A stretch of DNA of 64,000 nt from Bacteroidota bacterium (GCA_016718805.1 JADKCP010000001.1:1290001-1354000), one strand, 5' to 3'; shown: positions 1 through 9,650, counted from the stretch's first letter. The notes: a model not told the origin generated them from the sequence alone. Numbers and translations: made by a program.

Positions 1-1
1 T

Positions 2-2698
2 TACTACAATTTTCCAGCTGTATTTTATTCGCTCGAATTATTTACTCCTGCTATTTATGCAAATTCAATTTACATTGCCTCTTTGGGTGATTTGTTTATC
101 CATTGCACCCTGCTTTTTATTGCGGCAAGAGCGTTTTCGATGCGTGTCCATTTGCCGCTAAAGGAAAAATTTCAACGAAATTCTTCAAGCGCTTTATTTT
201 CATCCTTCCTTTTGATTATACTCTTTGCATTTTCATGGTATGTAGTGCAGCTCAACATCAGTATTATACGCGATTCTAAAATTCCATTAAACATCGAGAA
301 CCTCTTGAGTTTAAATGGATACAGTTACCTTGCATTTTGCAGTATTGGATTTTTGTTGATGTCGTTTTTTTTGGTAGCCGATAAAATAAGTTCTTCCATT
401 GCATCTTACGCATTACCTCCTGTATCTGCTTTGCTTTCGGCCGCAGTGCCACTTGCTGCATTAATTGTATATGCACATTTTAATGGTGGCAAAGATTTAT
501 TAATAACCCTCTGGTTTTTACCGGTTATGTTGGTTATTGTGCATAGTCGCTTTTTACGTAAGCAAGAATATTCCTTTTCACACAGCATTCTATTTCTACT
601 CTTATTTTCGGCAGCAATTGATTATGTTTTTTATAAAGAATTGGGAAGAAAGGAACGTGATAACCGAAAATTATTTGCCGAGAATTTATCGGAAGAAAAG
701 GACCCTGTTGCTGAGTTTTTATTTTCTGATATTGAAAGGAAGATCAATAAGGATAAAAATTTGCCCAAGTTACTTGTGCATAACAACGACGGATATGCCC
801 CTTTTTTGAAAGCGCTTACTGAAAATTATTTTAGTGGTTATTGGGAAAAATATGAGGTGAAGTTTATTGTATACGATTCATTGTGCAATGTGCTGGTGAA
901 GTCGAATAATTCAGTGAATGATAAGCTTGATCATTACGAAGAAATAGTTGAAAAATCAGGTCTGCCTACAAGTAGTAAATCCTTGTATTATTTTCCGGTA
1001 AACCAAGATGAAAATGCAGGATTGCTTGCTAAGTTAAAATTTCAGGTTCCTCAAAAAAATTTTTCTAACCCAGCAACTTTGTATATTGAGTTACTTCCTA
1101 AATTTATTACAGAAGAAATTGGTTACCCTCAATTGCTTCTGGATAAAGCACTGGTACCTCGCCACGATGAAGAAGCTTATTCTTTTGCAAAATACAAGGA
1201 TCATTATTTTGTACCACTTCAACGCGTAGGTAAATACAAGTATCCGATGAATTCAGAAGTTTTTGATACACTTTCATCGGGCTCTGATTTTATTTCACTT
1301 AATGCCTACAGTCATTATTTATACCGATTTAACAACCAAGATTCTGGCTTAATCGTAGTGAGCAAAGAGCCCTTATTACTCATTAACCGACTCACCATTT
1401 TTTCGTATTTCTTCACCATATTTAGTATTATGATTTTAATTTATTTCTCGGTATTTCAGTGGAACATGCGTTTTGCCGATATCGGAAATAAATTCAAAAG
1501 CCGAATACAATTTGTTTTAGTAGCAGTTGTCCTAATCGCAATTTTGCTCATTGGAGTTAGTACGATCATATTTTTAAAACGTGAATATAAATCCAAAAAC
1601 TTGCTTAGTTTAAGTGAGAAAATTCATTCAGTTTATGCTGAATTATCGCATGAAATAGGAGATGAGTTGAGTTTAAATTTTAGCAGCAATCAGTATTTAA
1701 ATTATGTGCTTTCAAAGCAAAGCAATGTGTTTTATTCGGATATTAATTTTTACGACTTATCCGGTAACTTAATAGCCTCTTCACGTCCACAAATTTTTGA
1801 GCAAGGACTGGTTTCTCAAAAAATAAATCCGGTGGCATTTTATCAACTAAAGGTTGCGAAGCAATTTGAATTTACACATAACGAAAAAGTAGGAGACCTC
1901 AATTTTCTTTCTTGTTATATGCCATTTATTAGTAACAATAATCAATTGTTAGGCTATTTAAATCTTCCTTATTTCAATAAGCAAAACGAGCTCGAGAATG
2001 AAATTTCTTCGGTATTAGTTGCTTTAATAAATGTGTATGTTTTGTTATTTGTACTCTCCATAATAGTTGCAGTAATTATTTCGAACCGCATCATGGAACC
2101 ACTTAAAATTCTGCAAAATAAAATTGGTCATCTACGCCTAGGAAAATCAAATGAATTAATTGAATGGAAAAACAAAGATGAGATTGGAGAACTCATCACC
2201 GAATACAATAGGATGATTATAGAATTGAGTCAAAGTGCCGAATTACTTGCACAATCAGAACGTGAATCTGCTTGGCGAGAAATGGCTAAACAGGTGGCGC
2301 ATGAAATAAAGAATCCCTTAACGCCTATGAAATTAAGTGCACAGCATTTACTTCGATCCTATAAAGATGGAGCGGCAGATTGGGACAAACGGGTTGAGAA
2401 ATTTACCCATACACTTATCGAACAAATTGATGCATTATCAAACATTGCAAATGAGTTTAGCAATTTTGCCCAAATGCCGGCTACCAGTATGGAACAAATT
2501 TCCTTAACCCACTTGGTAAACAGTGTGGTGAGCTTGTATCAAAATTCGGATGACTACCAGGTTAGCATTAACTTCAATAATTGTGAATCGACCAAAATAA
2601 AAGCCGACAAAGATCAATTAATTCGCTTGTTTAATAATTTGATAAAAAAATGCGATTCAGGCAATTCCCGATGGGCAAAAGGGAAACATTGCAATTGA
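2..2698 (+). CDS. NtrY-like sensor histidine kinase, 5'-partial, frameshifted before its ATPase domain
   Basis: Membrane sensor kinase of a two-component system. The reading frame is open to the first base of the window, so the true start lies upstream; the first in-window start-like codon (TTG at 83) is not the real start. Visible parts are several N-terminal hydrophobic segments, a long extracytoplasmic region, two more membrane segments, a HAMP-like linker after the last one (IMEPLKILQNKIG) and the HisKA H-box AHEIKNPLTP. The phospho-accepting His codon is at 2300-2302. The HEIKNPLTP signature and the large multi-helix sensor resemble the NtrY group. The frame ends just after the N-box start (LFNNLIK), where an A7 run at 2644-2650 carries one base too many. 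The ATP-binding part continues in another frame to 2936. Target regulator unknown. Confidence 0.85.
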   Translation, partial: YYNFPAVFYSLELFTPAIYANSIYIASLGDLFIHCTLLFIAARAFSMRVHLPLKEKFQRNSSSALFSSFLLIILFAFSWYVVQLNISIIRDSKIPLNIENLLSLNGYSYLAFCSIGFLLMSFFLVADKISSSIASYALPPVSALLSAAVPLAALIVYAHFNGGKDLLITLWFLPVMLVIVHSRFLRKQEYSFSHSILFLLLFSAAIDYVFYKELGRKERDNRKLFAENLSEEKDPVAEFLFSDIERKINKDKNLPKLLVHNNDGYAPFLKALTENYFSGYWEKYEVKFIVYDSLCNVLVKSNNSVNDKLDHYEEIVEKSGLPTSSKSLYYFPVNQDENAGLLAKLKFQVPQKNFSNPATLYIELLPKFITEEIGYPQLLLDKALVPRHDEEAYSFAKYKDHYFVPLQRVGKYKYPMNSEVFDTLSSGSDFISLNAYSHYLYRFNNQDSGLIVVSKEPLLLINRLTIFSYFFTIFSIMILIYFSVFQWNMRFADIGNKFKSRIQFVLVAVVLIAILLIGVSTIIFLKREYKSKNLLSLSEKIHSVYAELSHEIGDELSLNFSSNQYLNYVLSKQSNVFYSDINFYDLSGNLIASSRPQIFEQGLVSQKINPVAFYQLKVAKQFEFTHNEKVGDLNFLSCYMPFISNNNQLLGYLNLPYFNKQNELENEISSVLVALINVYVLLFVLSIIVAVIISNRIMEPLKILQNKIGHLRLGKSNELIEWKNKDEIGELITEYNRMIIELSQSAELLAQSERESAWREMAKQVAHEIKNPLTPMKLSAQHLLRSYKDGAADWDKRVEKFTHTLIEQIDALSNIANEFSNFAQMPATSMEQISLTHLVNSVVSLYQNSDDYQVSINFNNCESTKIKADKDQLIRLFNNLIKKCDSGNSRWAKGKHCN

Positions 2699-2936
2699 TT
2701 TCATTAATGAAGGAAAAATGTTGAAAGTTACCGTAAGCGACAATGGAAAAGGAATTTCTGAAGAACAAAAGGACAGCATATTTAAACCAAATTTTACGAC
2801 TAAAAGCGGAGGAATGGGATTGGGTTTAGCTATGTCAAAAAATATCATCGAAAATTGCAAAGGCAGCATCAGCTTTATTTCTGAACCCGGAATAGGTACT
2901 ACTTTCACCTTGCTGTTTCCGATTGTAGAAGTTTGA
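2652..2936 (+). pseudogene. ATP-binding (HATPase_c) remainder of the frameshifted histidine kinase
   Basis: This is the missing catalytic end of the kinase above, in the +1 frame. If one A is removed from the A7 run at 2644-2650, translation runs on as LIKNAIQAIPDGQKG and then through the G1 box (DNGKGIS), an F-box-like FKPNFTTK and the G2 box GGMGLGLAMSK, ending in GTTFTLLFP at a TGA. The join is seamless and gives a complete HATPase_c domain, so the two pieces are one ancestral gene. An internal ATG at 2718 exists but would give only half a domain. Sequencing error, true mutation or transcriptional slippage on the A-run cannot be told apart here. Confidence 0.85.
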
Positions 2937-3058
2937 CGTGAAGTACAATTGAAAGAAATCCGAAATGCAAAAAATAATAACTTTGTCTAAAGGTATTTTA
3001 GTGGTGCCACTTTTTTAAACGATACAATTTCTTAAAACTGAAAATAAATTCATTAAGT

Positions 3059-3466
3059 ATGACACAGCAACCCATTCGAGTTTTAGTTGCCAAAGTTGGT
3101 TTAGACGGTCACGATCGTGGAGCAAAAGTAATTGCTAGTTTTTTACGTGATGCCGGCATGGAGGTAATTTATACAGGATTGCGACAAACTCCCGAGATGG
3201 TTGTTAATGCTGCATTGCAGGAAGATGTTGATGTGATTGGTGTGAGTATTTTGTCAGGAGCTCACAATACGGTATTTCCTAAAATAATGCAGCTCATGAA
3301 AGAAAAGAAGATGGAAGACGTACTACTTACCGGAGGTGGAATAATTCCTGAAAAAGACATGGTAAAACTGAACGAACTGGGAGTTGGTAAATTGTTTGCT
3401 CCCGGAACCGATACGGGCGAAATTGTAAGTTATATCAGTACATGGGTGCAGCAACATCGTCGATAA
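3059..3466 (+). CDS. Stand-alone cobalamin (B12)-binding domain protein, acyl-CoA mutase small-subunit type
   Basis: A 135-residue protein made only of a Rossmann-like B12-binding domain. It carries the base-off motif DGHDRG (His18 is the expected lower cobalt ligand), the SxL motif (SILSG) and the C-terminal GGG (TGGGIIP), all typical of methylmalonyl-CoA mutase C-terminal domains and of small subunits such as that of 2-hydroxyisobutyryl-CoA mutase. It has no catalytic barrel, so it should partner a separate large subunit, which is not next to it. The fused mutase at 10.8-14.2 kb has its own B12 domain. An enoyl-CoA hydratase follows on the same strand, consistent with acyl-CoA metabolism. 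Family call is firm; substrate unknown. Confidence 0.88.
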   Translation: MTQQPIRVLVAKVGLDGHDRGAKVIASFLRDAGMEVIYTGLRQTPEMVVNAALQEDVDVIGVSILSGAHNTVFPKIMQLMKEKKMEDVLLTGGGIIPEKDMVKLNELGVGKLFAPGTDTGEIVSYISTWVQQHRR

Positions 3467-3594
3467 TCAAATTTGTTTGAACAATGAAAAATCAATGCAA
3501 CACAAAGATTCAATCCAACAATTCTAAAAAGTAAAACAGCCGAGAAAAATTCTTCCTGCAATATTTCTAACAAATTAAATTAAATTAAATACAG

Positions 3595-4371
3595 ATGCAA
3601 AATCTTCAGCTCAGCAGCAATGGTAGTATTCTCACAATTACCATAAATAGACCCGATAAACTCAATGCACTAAATAAATCAACCATACAAGAAATTCACG
3701 ATATATTGCAACTCGAAAGCGTGAATTCAGATACCAAAGTAATTATCATTACCGGTTCAGGTAATAAAGCTTTTGTTGCCGGTGCTGATATTGCTGAGTT
3801 TGCTCACTTTTCGATAGACCAAGGAACACAACTTAGTGCTGATGGACATAAACTGTTGTTCGATTATGTGCAAAATTACCCCAAACCCATTATTGCAGCC
3901 GTCAACGGATTTGCACTGGGAGGGGGACTCGAATTAGCAATGTCTTGCCATTTTAGAGTAGCCAGTTCAAACGCTAAAATGGGATTGCCCGAAGTTTCGT
4001 TAGGTGTAATACCCGGTTATGGAGGAACACAACGATTAGCACAATTGGTAGGCAAAGGAAAGGCAATGGAGATGATTTTGACTGCCGAAATGATTACAGC
4101 AGAGGATGCGCTTAAATGGGGTTTAATTAACTATGTGGTTGCTCAAGAAGAGCTATTAAATAAGTGCACTGAACTTGCATCCAAAATCATAACGCGTTCT
4201 CCGGTAGCGCTTGCAAGTGCTATTAAAGCTGTGAATGCAAATTATCAAAGTAATGTAAATGGTTTCGAAATTGAAATTGAAGAATTTGGAAATTGTTTCG
4301 GATCTGAAGATTTTAAGGAAGGTACCAGCGCATTTATGGAAAAACGAAAAGCAAATTTTCCCGGAAAATAA
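3595..4371 (+). CDS. Enoyl-CoA hydratase/isomerase (crotonase) family protein
   Basis: Full-length 258-residue crotonase, probably hydrating 2-enoyl-CoA in fatty-acid or amino-acid degradation. The oxyanion-hole segments are visible (AGADI at about 62-66 and the glycine run GGGLE at 109-113). Both expected catalytic glutamates are present, Glu113 and Glu133 (GLPE), with the usual spacing of 20 residues. The signature GVIPGYGGTQRL follows. Two bases separate its stop from the GTG start of the flippase gene, so the two may be co-transcribed although their functions are unrelated. The short-chain versus crotonyl substrate range cannot be read from the sequence. Confidence 0.92.
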   Translation: MQNLQLSSNGSILTITINRPDKLNALNKSTIQEIHDILQLESVNSDTKVIIITGSGNKAFVAGADIAEFAHFSIDQGTQLSADGHKLLFDYVQNYPKPIIAAVNGFALGGGLELAMSCHFRVASSNAKMGLPEVSLGVIPGYGGTQRLAQLVGKGKAMEMILTAEMITAEDALKWGLINYVVAQEELLNKCTELASKIITRSPVALASAIKAVNANYQSNVNGFEIEIEEFGNCFGSEDFKEGTSAFMEKRKANFPGK

Positions 4372-4373
4372 CG

Positions 4374-5861
4374 GTGAATCCATTTAAAAAACTAGCCTCT
4401 CAAACAGCCATCTACGGTTTGCCCACCATCGTGGGTCGATTGCTCAATTATTTGTTAGTTCCGCTTTATACAAATGTATTTTCACCGGCCGAATATGGCG
4501 TAGTTACTGAATTATACGCTTATGTTTCCTTTTTAGGAGTGCTGTTAACTTACGGAATGGAAACTGCGCTCTTTCATTTTTCAGAGAAAAGGGAAGAAAA
4601 AGAACTGGTTTTTTCCAACGCATTGATTGCGTTATTTTCTACATCCCTATTATTTTTAGTTACGGTTTTTGTTTTCTTAAAACCACTTGCTACAGCACTT
4701 CAATATGAGTCGCATAGCGAATACTTAATCTGGTTCGCTTTCATCATTGTGCTCGATACAGTAACCGCAATTCCATTTGCAAAACTGCGGCAAGCTAATC
4801 GCCCCAAAGCTTTTGCTATTGTTAAATCAACCAATATTTTTTTAAATATTTTGTTTAACCTCTTTTTTATTGTGTTTTGTGCGCGTGTTTACAGTCATCC
4901 CGATAGCCCTTTTTATTCGTTTGTATCGCTTGTGTACTCACCTTCAATAGGTGTTGGCTATATTTTTATTTCTAATCTTATTGCAAGTTTTGCCACATTG
5001 TTGCTATTGCTTCCGGGCTTACTTTCAGTAAAATATAAATTAGATATTCCGTTATTAAAAAAAATGTTGCTCTATGCTTTGCCTTTGTTGATTGGTGGTT
5101 TGGCAGGTATGGTGAATGAAACGATGGATCGTATTTTATTAAAATACTTGCTTCCAGTTGGTAGCGATAGTATGGCGCAAATAGGGATTTACGGTGCTTG
5201 TTACAAGGTGTCTATTATAATGACCATTTTTATTCAAACATATCGCTATGCAGCTGAACCGTTTTTCTTTTCGGAAGCTAAAAATAAAAATGCTCCCGAA
5301 ACGTATGCTAAAGTGATGAAGTATTTTGTAATTGCCTGTTGTTTTATTTTTCTAGGCACCATGCTCTACATGGATGTGGTGAAATATTTTGTGGGTGAAA
5401 AATTTAGAGAAGGTCTTTTTATCGTGCCCATTTTATTGATGGCTAATTTATGCCTCGGAGTATTTTTTAACCTTTCTATTTGGTATAAATTAAGCGGACA
5501 AACTAAGTATGGAGCCTACTTAACTATTTTGGGAGCCTGCATCACACTTGTTTGCAATTATTTTTGGATACCTAAATTTGGATATGCAGGAGCTGCCTGG
5601 GCTACTTTAGCTTGTTATGCAACTATTATGATTGCGAGTTATTTTATTGGGCAGCGTTTTTTTTACATACGTTATGATTTAAAAAGTATACTCGGCTATT
5701 TTGCTTTCGCCTTAGCAATTTACTTTATTAGTTTATTGTTTGGTAACTTTAGTCCTGCCTTGCGCTTATCATTAAATACCTTGTTCATCCTCGGTTTTGC
5801 ATCCGTGGTGTATGTTATTGAAATTAAGCAATTGGGCATAAAAAAAGGAGACCAATTCTGA
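4374..5861 (+). CDS. Lipopolysaccharide/oligosaccharide flippase, Wzx/MATE-like
   Basis: Polytopic inner-membrane protein of 495 residues with about 12-14 hydrophobic helices. It begins with the amphipathic stretch LASQTAIYGLPTIVGRLLNYLLVPLY, quoted here in parts: LASQTAIYGLPTIVGR then LLNYLLVPLY, which is characteristic of the polysaccharide-export flippases (MurJ/Wzx/MATE superfamily). The start is GTG at 4374, only two bases after the crotonase stop; no better in-frame start was chosen because this one gives the complete first helix. It probably flips a lipid-linked sugar across the inner membrane for surface glycan assembly. No glycosyltransferases adjoin it, so the substrate is open. Confidence 0.85.
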   Translation: MNPFKKLASQTAIYGLPTIVGRLLNYLLVPLYTNVFSPAEYGVVTELYAYVSFLGVLLTYGMETALFHFSEKREEKELVFSNALIALFSTSLLFLVTVFVFLKPLATALQYESHSEYLIWFAFIIVLDTVTAIPFAKLRQANRPKAFAIVKSTNIFLNILFNLFFIVFCARVYSHPDSPFYSFVSLVYSPSIGVGYIFISNLIASFATLLLLLPGLLSVKYKLDIPLLKKMLLYALPLLIGGLAGMVNETMDRILLKYLLPVGSDSMAQIGIYGACYKVSIIMTIFIQTYRYAAEPFFFSEAKNKNAPETYAKVMKYFVIACCFIFLGTMLYMDVVKYFVGEKFREGLFIVPILLMANLCLGVFFNLSIWYKLSGQTKYGAYLTILGACITLVCNYFWIPKFGYAGAAWATLACYATIMIASYFIGQRFFYIRYDLKSILGYFAFALAIYFISLLFGNFSPALRLSLNTLFILGFASVVYVIEIKQLGIKKGDQF

Positions 5862-5868
5862 TCTCCTT
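5845..5868 (-). terminator. Possible intrinsic terminator (minus-strand reading)
   Basis: A 7-bp stem (AAGGAGA pairing with TCTCCTT) straddles the flippase stop codon. On the minus strand it is followed by a run of T residues (A-run at 5840-5846 on plus), so it could end transcripts reading out of msrB. On the plus strand there is no good T-run. Confidence 0.4.
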
Positions 5869-5982
5869 GAATTTATAAAGTCTGGTCATTATTGTTTATG
5901 CTCATCTGCAATTGTAGCACAAGAGCAAATTAGTTGTTCAAGTTGAGATTAATCTTGTTTTCGATTTTTATAAAAATAAAGC

Positions 5983-6110
5983 TTAACCACTAAAATCACT
6001 AAGTTTGCGCTAGGGACACGAGAAATGTTCTTTTACTTAATTCACCTAGTGTCCATTGAGTTTTTCTTTGTGGCCCTTGGTGTTTTAAATTCTTTGACTC
6101 TTATTCTTTA
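5983..6110. repeat. Dispersed intergenic repeat, copy 1 of 2
   Basis: This intergenic stretch (5862-6176, no gene) aligns base by base with 30327-30456, at roughly 70 percent by eye. Shared blocks include AAGTTTGC, TTAAT, GTTTTTCTTTG and CTTTG in the same order and spacing. It has no coding potential. It looks like a degenerate copy of a short intergenic repeat family; its function is unknown. Confidence 0.6.
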
Positions 6111-6176
6111 CCTAAATAAATCAATCAGAATTAATTGCTATTGATACTTATAGGTAAAAAGTATATGAGCATTTTA

Positions 6177-6665
6177 TTATTTAATTATTACTTCCGGAAG
6201 TTTTGTACTTGTATCGTCAGCAATAAACTTAAGTGAACTTGTATTTACACAATGCCTGGTTTGCTTTGACGTAAATCCTTCACCCAAAAATACATGCCCC
6301 AAGTGCCCTTTGCAGTTGTTACAAATTATTTCAGTTCGTCTGCCATCAGCGTCTGTAACGCGTGTAACAGCTCCTTTTATTTCATCATCAAAACTTGGCC
6401 AACCACATTCCGAATCAAATTTATCCTTCGAATTATATAAAGGAGCATTGCATTGACGGCAAATATAAATTCCGTTTGATTTGAGTTTGTAATAATCTCC
6501 AGTAAACGGTCGATCAGTTCCTTTATTTAAAATTACATAAGCTTCTTCGGGGGTAAGTTTGTTGTATTCCATTTTTGAATTACTTGCTTGGTGAGTAGTT
6601 TGACTGTGGCAACTGTAAGTTAAAAGAGAGCTGCTAAGTACTAGGTAATAGATTAAATTTTTCAT
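6177..6665 (-). CDS. msrB: Peptide-methionine (R)-S-oxide reductase, predicted lipoprotein
   Basis: Reduces the R-epimer of methionine sulfoxide in oxidised proteins. I chose the ATG at 6665, which gives 162 residues and starts directly at a signal peptide; the upstream GTG at 6695 only adds a non-signal extension. A lipobox-like end (LLTYSC, Cys19) suggests export and lipid anchoring, so it probably repairs envelope proteins. The four zinc cysteines are present (CRQC at 69-72, CNNC at 115-118), as is the catalytic Cys139 in RHCVNTSSL. Cys87 in ECGWPSF is in the usual substrate-site motif. There is no MsrA domain. It lies downstream of gcvP on the same strand but 57 bases away from it, and the functions are not linked. 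Confidence 0.93.
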   Translation of the reverse strand: MKNLIYYLVLSSSLLTYSCHSQTTHQASNSKMEYNKLTPEEAYVILNKGTDRPFTGDYYKLKSNGIYICRQCNAPLYNSKDKFDSECGWPSFDDEIKGAVTRVTDADGRRTEIICNNCKGHLGHVFLGEGFTSKQTRHCVNTSSLKFIADDTSTKLPEVIIK

Positions 6666-6752
6666 ATAAACATTCATACATGTATTCTTCATCACTTATT
6701 GAACGAAATACATGCATGAATGTTTTAAATCTTTAACCTAATAAACGTTAAT

Positions 6753-9650
6753 TTAACTATTCACTAATTCTTCAGTATAGCTTTCAATAGAAGGACATGA
6801 ACAGATTAAATTTCTGTCACCATAAGCATTATCAACACGTCCAACGCTTGGCCAAAATTTATTTTCGGCAACCCATTTTAAAGGATACACTGCTTTTTGA
6901 CGTGAATAGCTGTGTTTCCAATTATCACTCGTTGCTTCTTTAGCGGTATGGGGAGAATTTTTCAACACATTATCGTCAGCTGAAGCTACTCCACTTGCAA
7001 TTTCATCAATTTCTTTACGAATGCTAATCATGGCTTCACAAAAGCGATTCAATTCAGCCAACGATTCACTCTCTGTAGGTTCTACCATGATGGTATCGTG
7101 TACCGGAAAAGATACAGTCGGTGCGTGAAATCCATAATCCATCAATCGCTTGGCAATATCAGCTACTTCCACTTGTGCAGTTTTTTTGAAGTTGGCACAA
7201 TCTAAAATCATTTCGTGTGCACATCTTCCATTTTTACCGGTATACAAAGTAGCATAGTGATCCTTTAAGCATTCTTTAATGTAGTTCGCATTAAGAATGG
7301 CCATTTTTGTAGAATTGGTAACACCTTCGGCACCCAACATTTTACAATAACCATAGCTGATTAGTAATATTAGTGAGCTTCCCCAAGGTGCTGCTGAAAC
7401 TGCTTTAATACCTTTAGCTCCACCAGTTTTTACCAAAGGATGTGTTGGTAAAAAAGGAGCTAAGTGCGCAGCAACACCAATTGGTCCCATACCGGGGCCA
7501 CCGCCACCATGCGGAATTGCAAAGGTCTTGTGTAAATTTAAATGGCAAACATCTGCACCAATATTTCCAGGACTAGTAAGTCCAACTTGTGCATTCATAT
7601 TGGCTCCGTCCATGTAAACTTGTCCGCCATTTTTGTGAATGATATCGGTAATTTCAATAATACCTTCTTCATACACACCATGCGTAGATGGATAGGTAAC
7701 CATTAAGCACGATAAATTATCTTTGTGTTGCTCGGCTTTTTGTTTTAAATCTGCCAAATCAATATTTCCTTTTTCATCACATTTAACCACTACTATTTGC
7801 ATACCAACCATAGCTGCACTTGCAGGATTGGTGCCATGTGCAGAAGATGGAATCAAGGCAATTGTACGGTGAGTATCTCCACGAGAAATATGGTATTCAC
7901 GAATTACCAGCAATCCGGCATATTCACCCTGAGCTCCCGAATTTGGTTGAAACGACATGGCAGCAAAACCGGTGATTTCGCACAAGGTTTTTTCAAGTTC
8001 TTTAAATACTTCCTGATAACCCAAAGTTTGATCGATGGGAGCGAAAGGATGCAGATTGGCAAATTCGTTCCAGCGTAAAGGATATAACTCAGATACTGCA
8101 TTTAGTTTCATGGTACACGAACCCAAAGAAATCATGCTATGCGTAAGCGATAAGTCCTTATTTTCTAAGCGCTTTATGTAACGCATTAATTCGGTTTCGC
8201 TATGGTACGATGAAAATATAGGATGAGTTAAGTAAGCCGATTTACGTGCTAATTCAGAACTTTCAATTAGGGAAGCCTGGGTTGTTACTTGGCTTGCATT
8301 TAATGTAACTTCTGTCTTTTTTGAAGCCTGTGCAAATAACGAAACAATTACGGATAGGTCATTTACACTGGTGGTTTCATCCAAGGTAATACATACATGT
8401 TTAGTATCGGGATACCTAAAATTTAGTTGTTGGTCATTTGATAATTTAGTAAATTGTTCAACCGTAATTTCTTTTGGAAGAACAATGCAAAGTGTATCAA
8501 AATAAAGATTGTTTTCTAATGTAAAGCCTAGTTTTTTTAATTCTGCGCCAAGCAAACAAGTTAATTTATGCACTTCGTTTGCGATGTTACGAATTCCATC
8601 CGGACCATGATATACGGCATACATACTGGCCATAATTGCAAGCAATGCCTGCGCTGTACAAATGTTTGAAGTGGCTTTGTCGCGACGGATGTGTTGTTCA
8701 CGTGTTTGAAGCGCCATACGCAACGCACTATTTCCAGCTGAATCTAGCGACACACCAATGATTCTTCCCGGTATAATTCGTTTAAACTCTTCTTTGCAAG
8801 CAAAAAATGCAGCATGTGGACCTCCATATCCAAGCGGAACACCAAAACGTTGTGAATTTCCTACCACCACATCAGCACCCCATTCTCCGGGAGGACTCAA
8901 TAGCGCCAAACTCAATATATCGGCAGCTACAACCACTGAAGCTTGATGTTCATGCGCCTTAGCAACAAAATCTTTATACGAATTTACCTTCCCATTCATT
9001 TCGGGATATTGTACTATTGCACCAAAAATTTCGTTGCTAAAAGTAAAGGTGTTGTGGTCGCCAATAATTAGTTCAATACCGAGCGGTGCTGAGCGAGTTT
9101 GAAGCAATGCGATAGTTTGTGGATAACAAACTTCTGAAACAAAAAATTTCTTTACATCTCTTTTAACAGCATCGCGCGAACGATTGTTGTAAAACATAAT
9201 CATTGCCTCAGCAGCAGCAGTGGCTTCATCCAGCAAGGAGGCATTGGCAATTTCCATTACTGTTAAATCCATTATCATGGTTTGAAAATTGAGCAAGGCT
9301 TCCAATCTTCCTTGTGCAATCTCAGCTTGATAAGGTGTGTAAGCGGTATACCAACCCGGATTTTCAAAAATGTTTCGCTGAATAGGAGGAGGGACAACAC
9401 AATTGTTATATCCTAATCCAAGATACGATTTGTAAACTTTATTTTTTTGAGCCGATTTTTTTAATTCGGTAAGGTATTCATATTCGTTTTGCGCTGGTGG
9501 CAGATTAAGCGGTTTTTTTAAGCGAATTGCTGCCGGTATAGTTTCGTCAATTAAGGCATCAAGACTAGCTGCTCCAATTTTTGAAAGCATTATTGCTTGT
9601 TCATTTTTATTAGGTCCGATATGACGGAATTCGAATTTGTTGTGTGACAT
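6753..9650 (-). CDS. gcvP: Glycine dehydrogenase (decarboxylating), P-protein of the glycine cleavage system
   Basis: Catalyses PLP-dependent decarboxylation of glycine and transfer of the aminomethyl group to lipoyl-H-protein. At 965 residues it is the long homodimeric form, with N- and C-terminal halves both derived from a type I PLP fold. The N-terminus FEFRHIGPN is diagnostic. The PLP lysine is Lys708 in HLNLHKTFAIPHGGGG, preceded by the MDGANMNAQVG loop. GcvT and GcvH are not in the window, which is common in this phylum. No glycine-riboswitch-like structure is apparent in the 5' region; a -7 box is about 36 bases upstream. Confidence 0.97.
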   Translation of the reverse strand: MSHNKFEFRHIGPNKNEQAIMLSKIGAASLDALIDETIPAAIRLKKPLNLPPAQNEYEYLTELKKSAQKNKVYKSYLGLGYNNCVVPPPIQRNIFENPGWYTAYTPYQAEIAQGRLEALLNFQTMIMDLTVMEIANASLLDEATAAAEAMIMFYNNRSRDAVKRDVKKFFVSEVCYPQTIALLQTRSAPLGIELIIGDHNTFTFSNEIFGAIVQYPEMNGKVNSYKDFVAKAHEHQASVVVAADILSLALLSPPGEWGADVVVGNSQRFGVPLGYGGPHAAFFACKEEFKRIIPGRIIGVSLDSAGNSALRMALQTREQHIRRDKATSNICTAQALLAIMASMYAVYHGPDGIRNIANEVHKLTCLLGAELKKLGFTLENNLYFDTLCIVLPKEITVEQFTKLSNDQQLNFRYPDTKHVCITLDETTSVNDLSVIVSLFAQASKKTEVTLNASQVTTQASLIESSELARKSAYLTHPIFSSYHSETELMRYIKRLENKDLSLTHSMISLGSCTMKLNAVSELYPLRWNEFANLHPFAPIDQTLGYQEVFKELEKTLCEITGFAAMSFQPNSGAQGEYAGLLVIREYHISRGDTHRTIALIPSSAHGTNPASAAMVGMQIVVVKCDEKGNIDLADLKQKAEQHKDNLSCLMVTYPSTHGVYEEGIIEITDIIHKNGGQVYMDGANMNAQVGLTSPGNIGADVCHLNLHKTFAIPHGGGGPGMGPIGVAAHLAPFLPTHPLVKTGGAKGIKAVSAAPWGSSLILLISYGYCKMLGAEGVTNSTKMAILNANYIKECLKDHYATLYTGKNGRCAHEMILDCANFKKTAQVEVADIAKRLMDYGFHAPTVSFPVHDTIMVEPTESESLAELNRFCEAMISIRKEIDEIASGVASADDNVLKNSPHTAKEATSDNWKHSYSRQKAVYPLKWVAENKFWPSVGRVDNAYGDRNLICSCPSIESYTEELVNS

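Noticed and set aside
2644..2660. A programmed -1 ribosomal frameshift at the A7 run of the kinase.
   Set aside because: A -1 slip leads to a frame that also stops early; the correct continuation needs the other direction, so error or transcriptional slippage is more likely.
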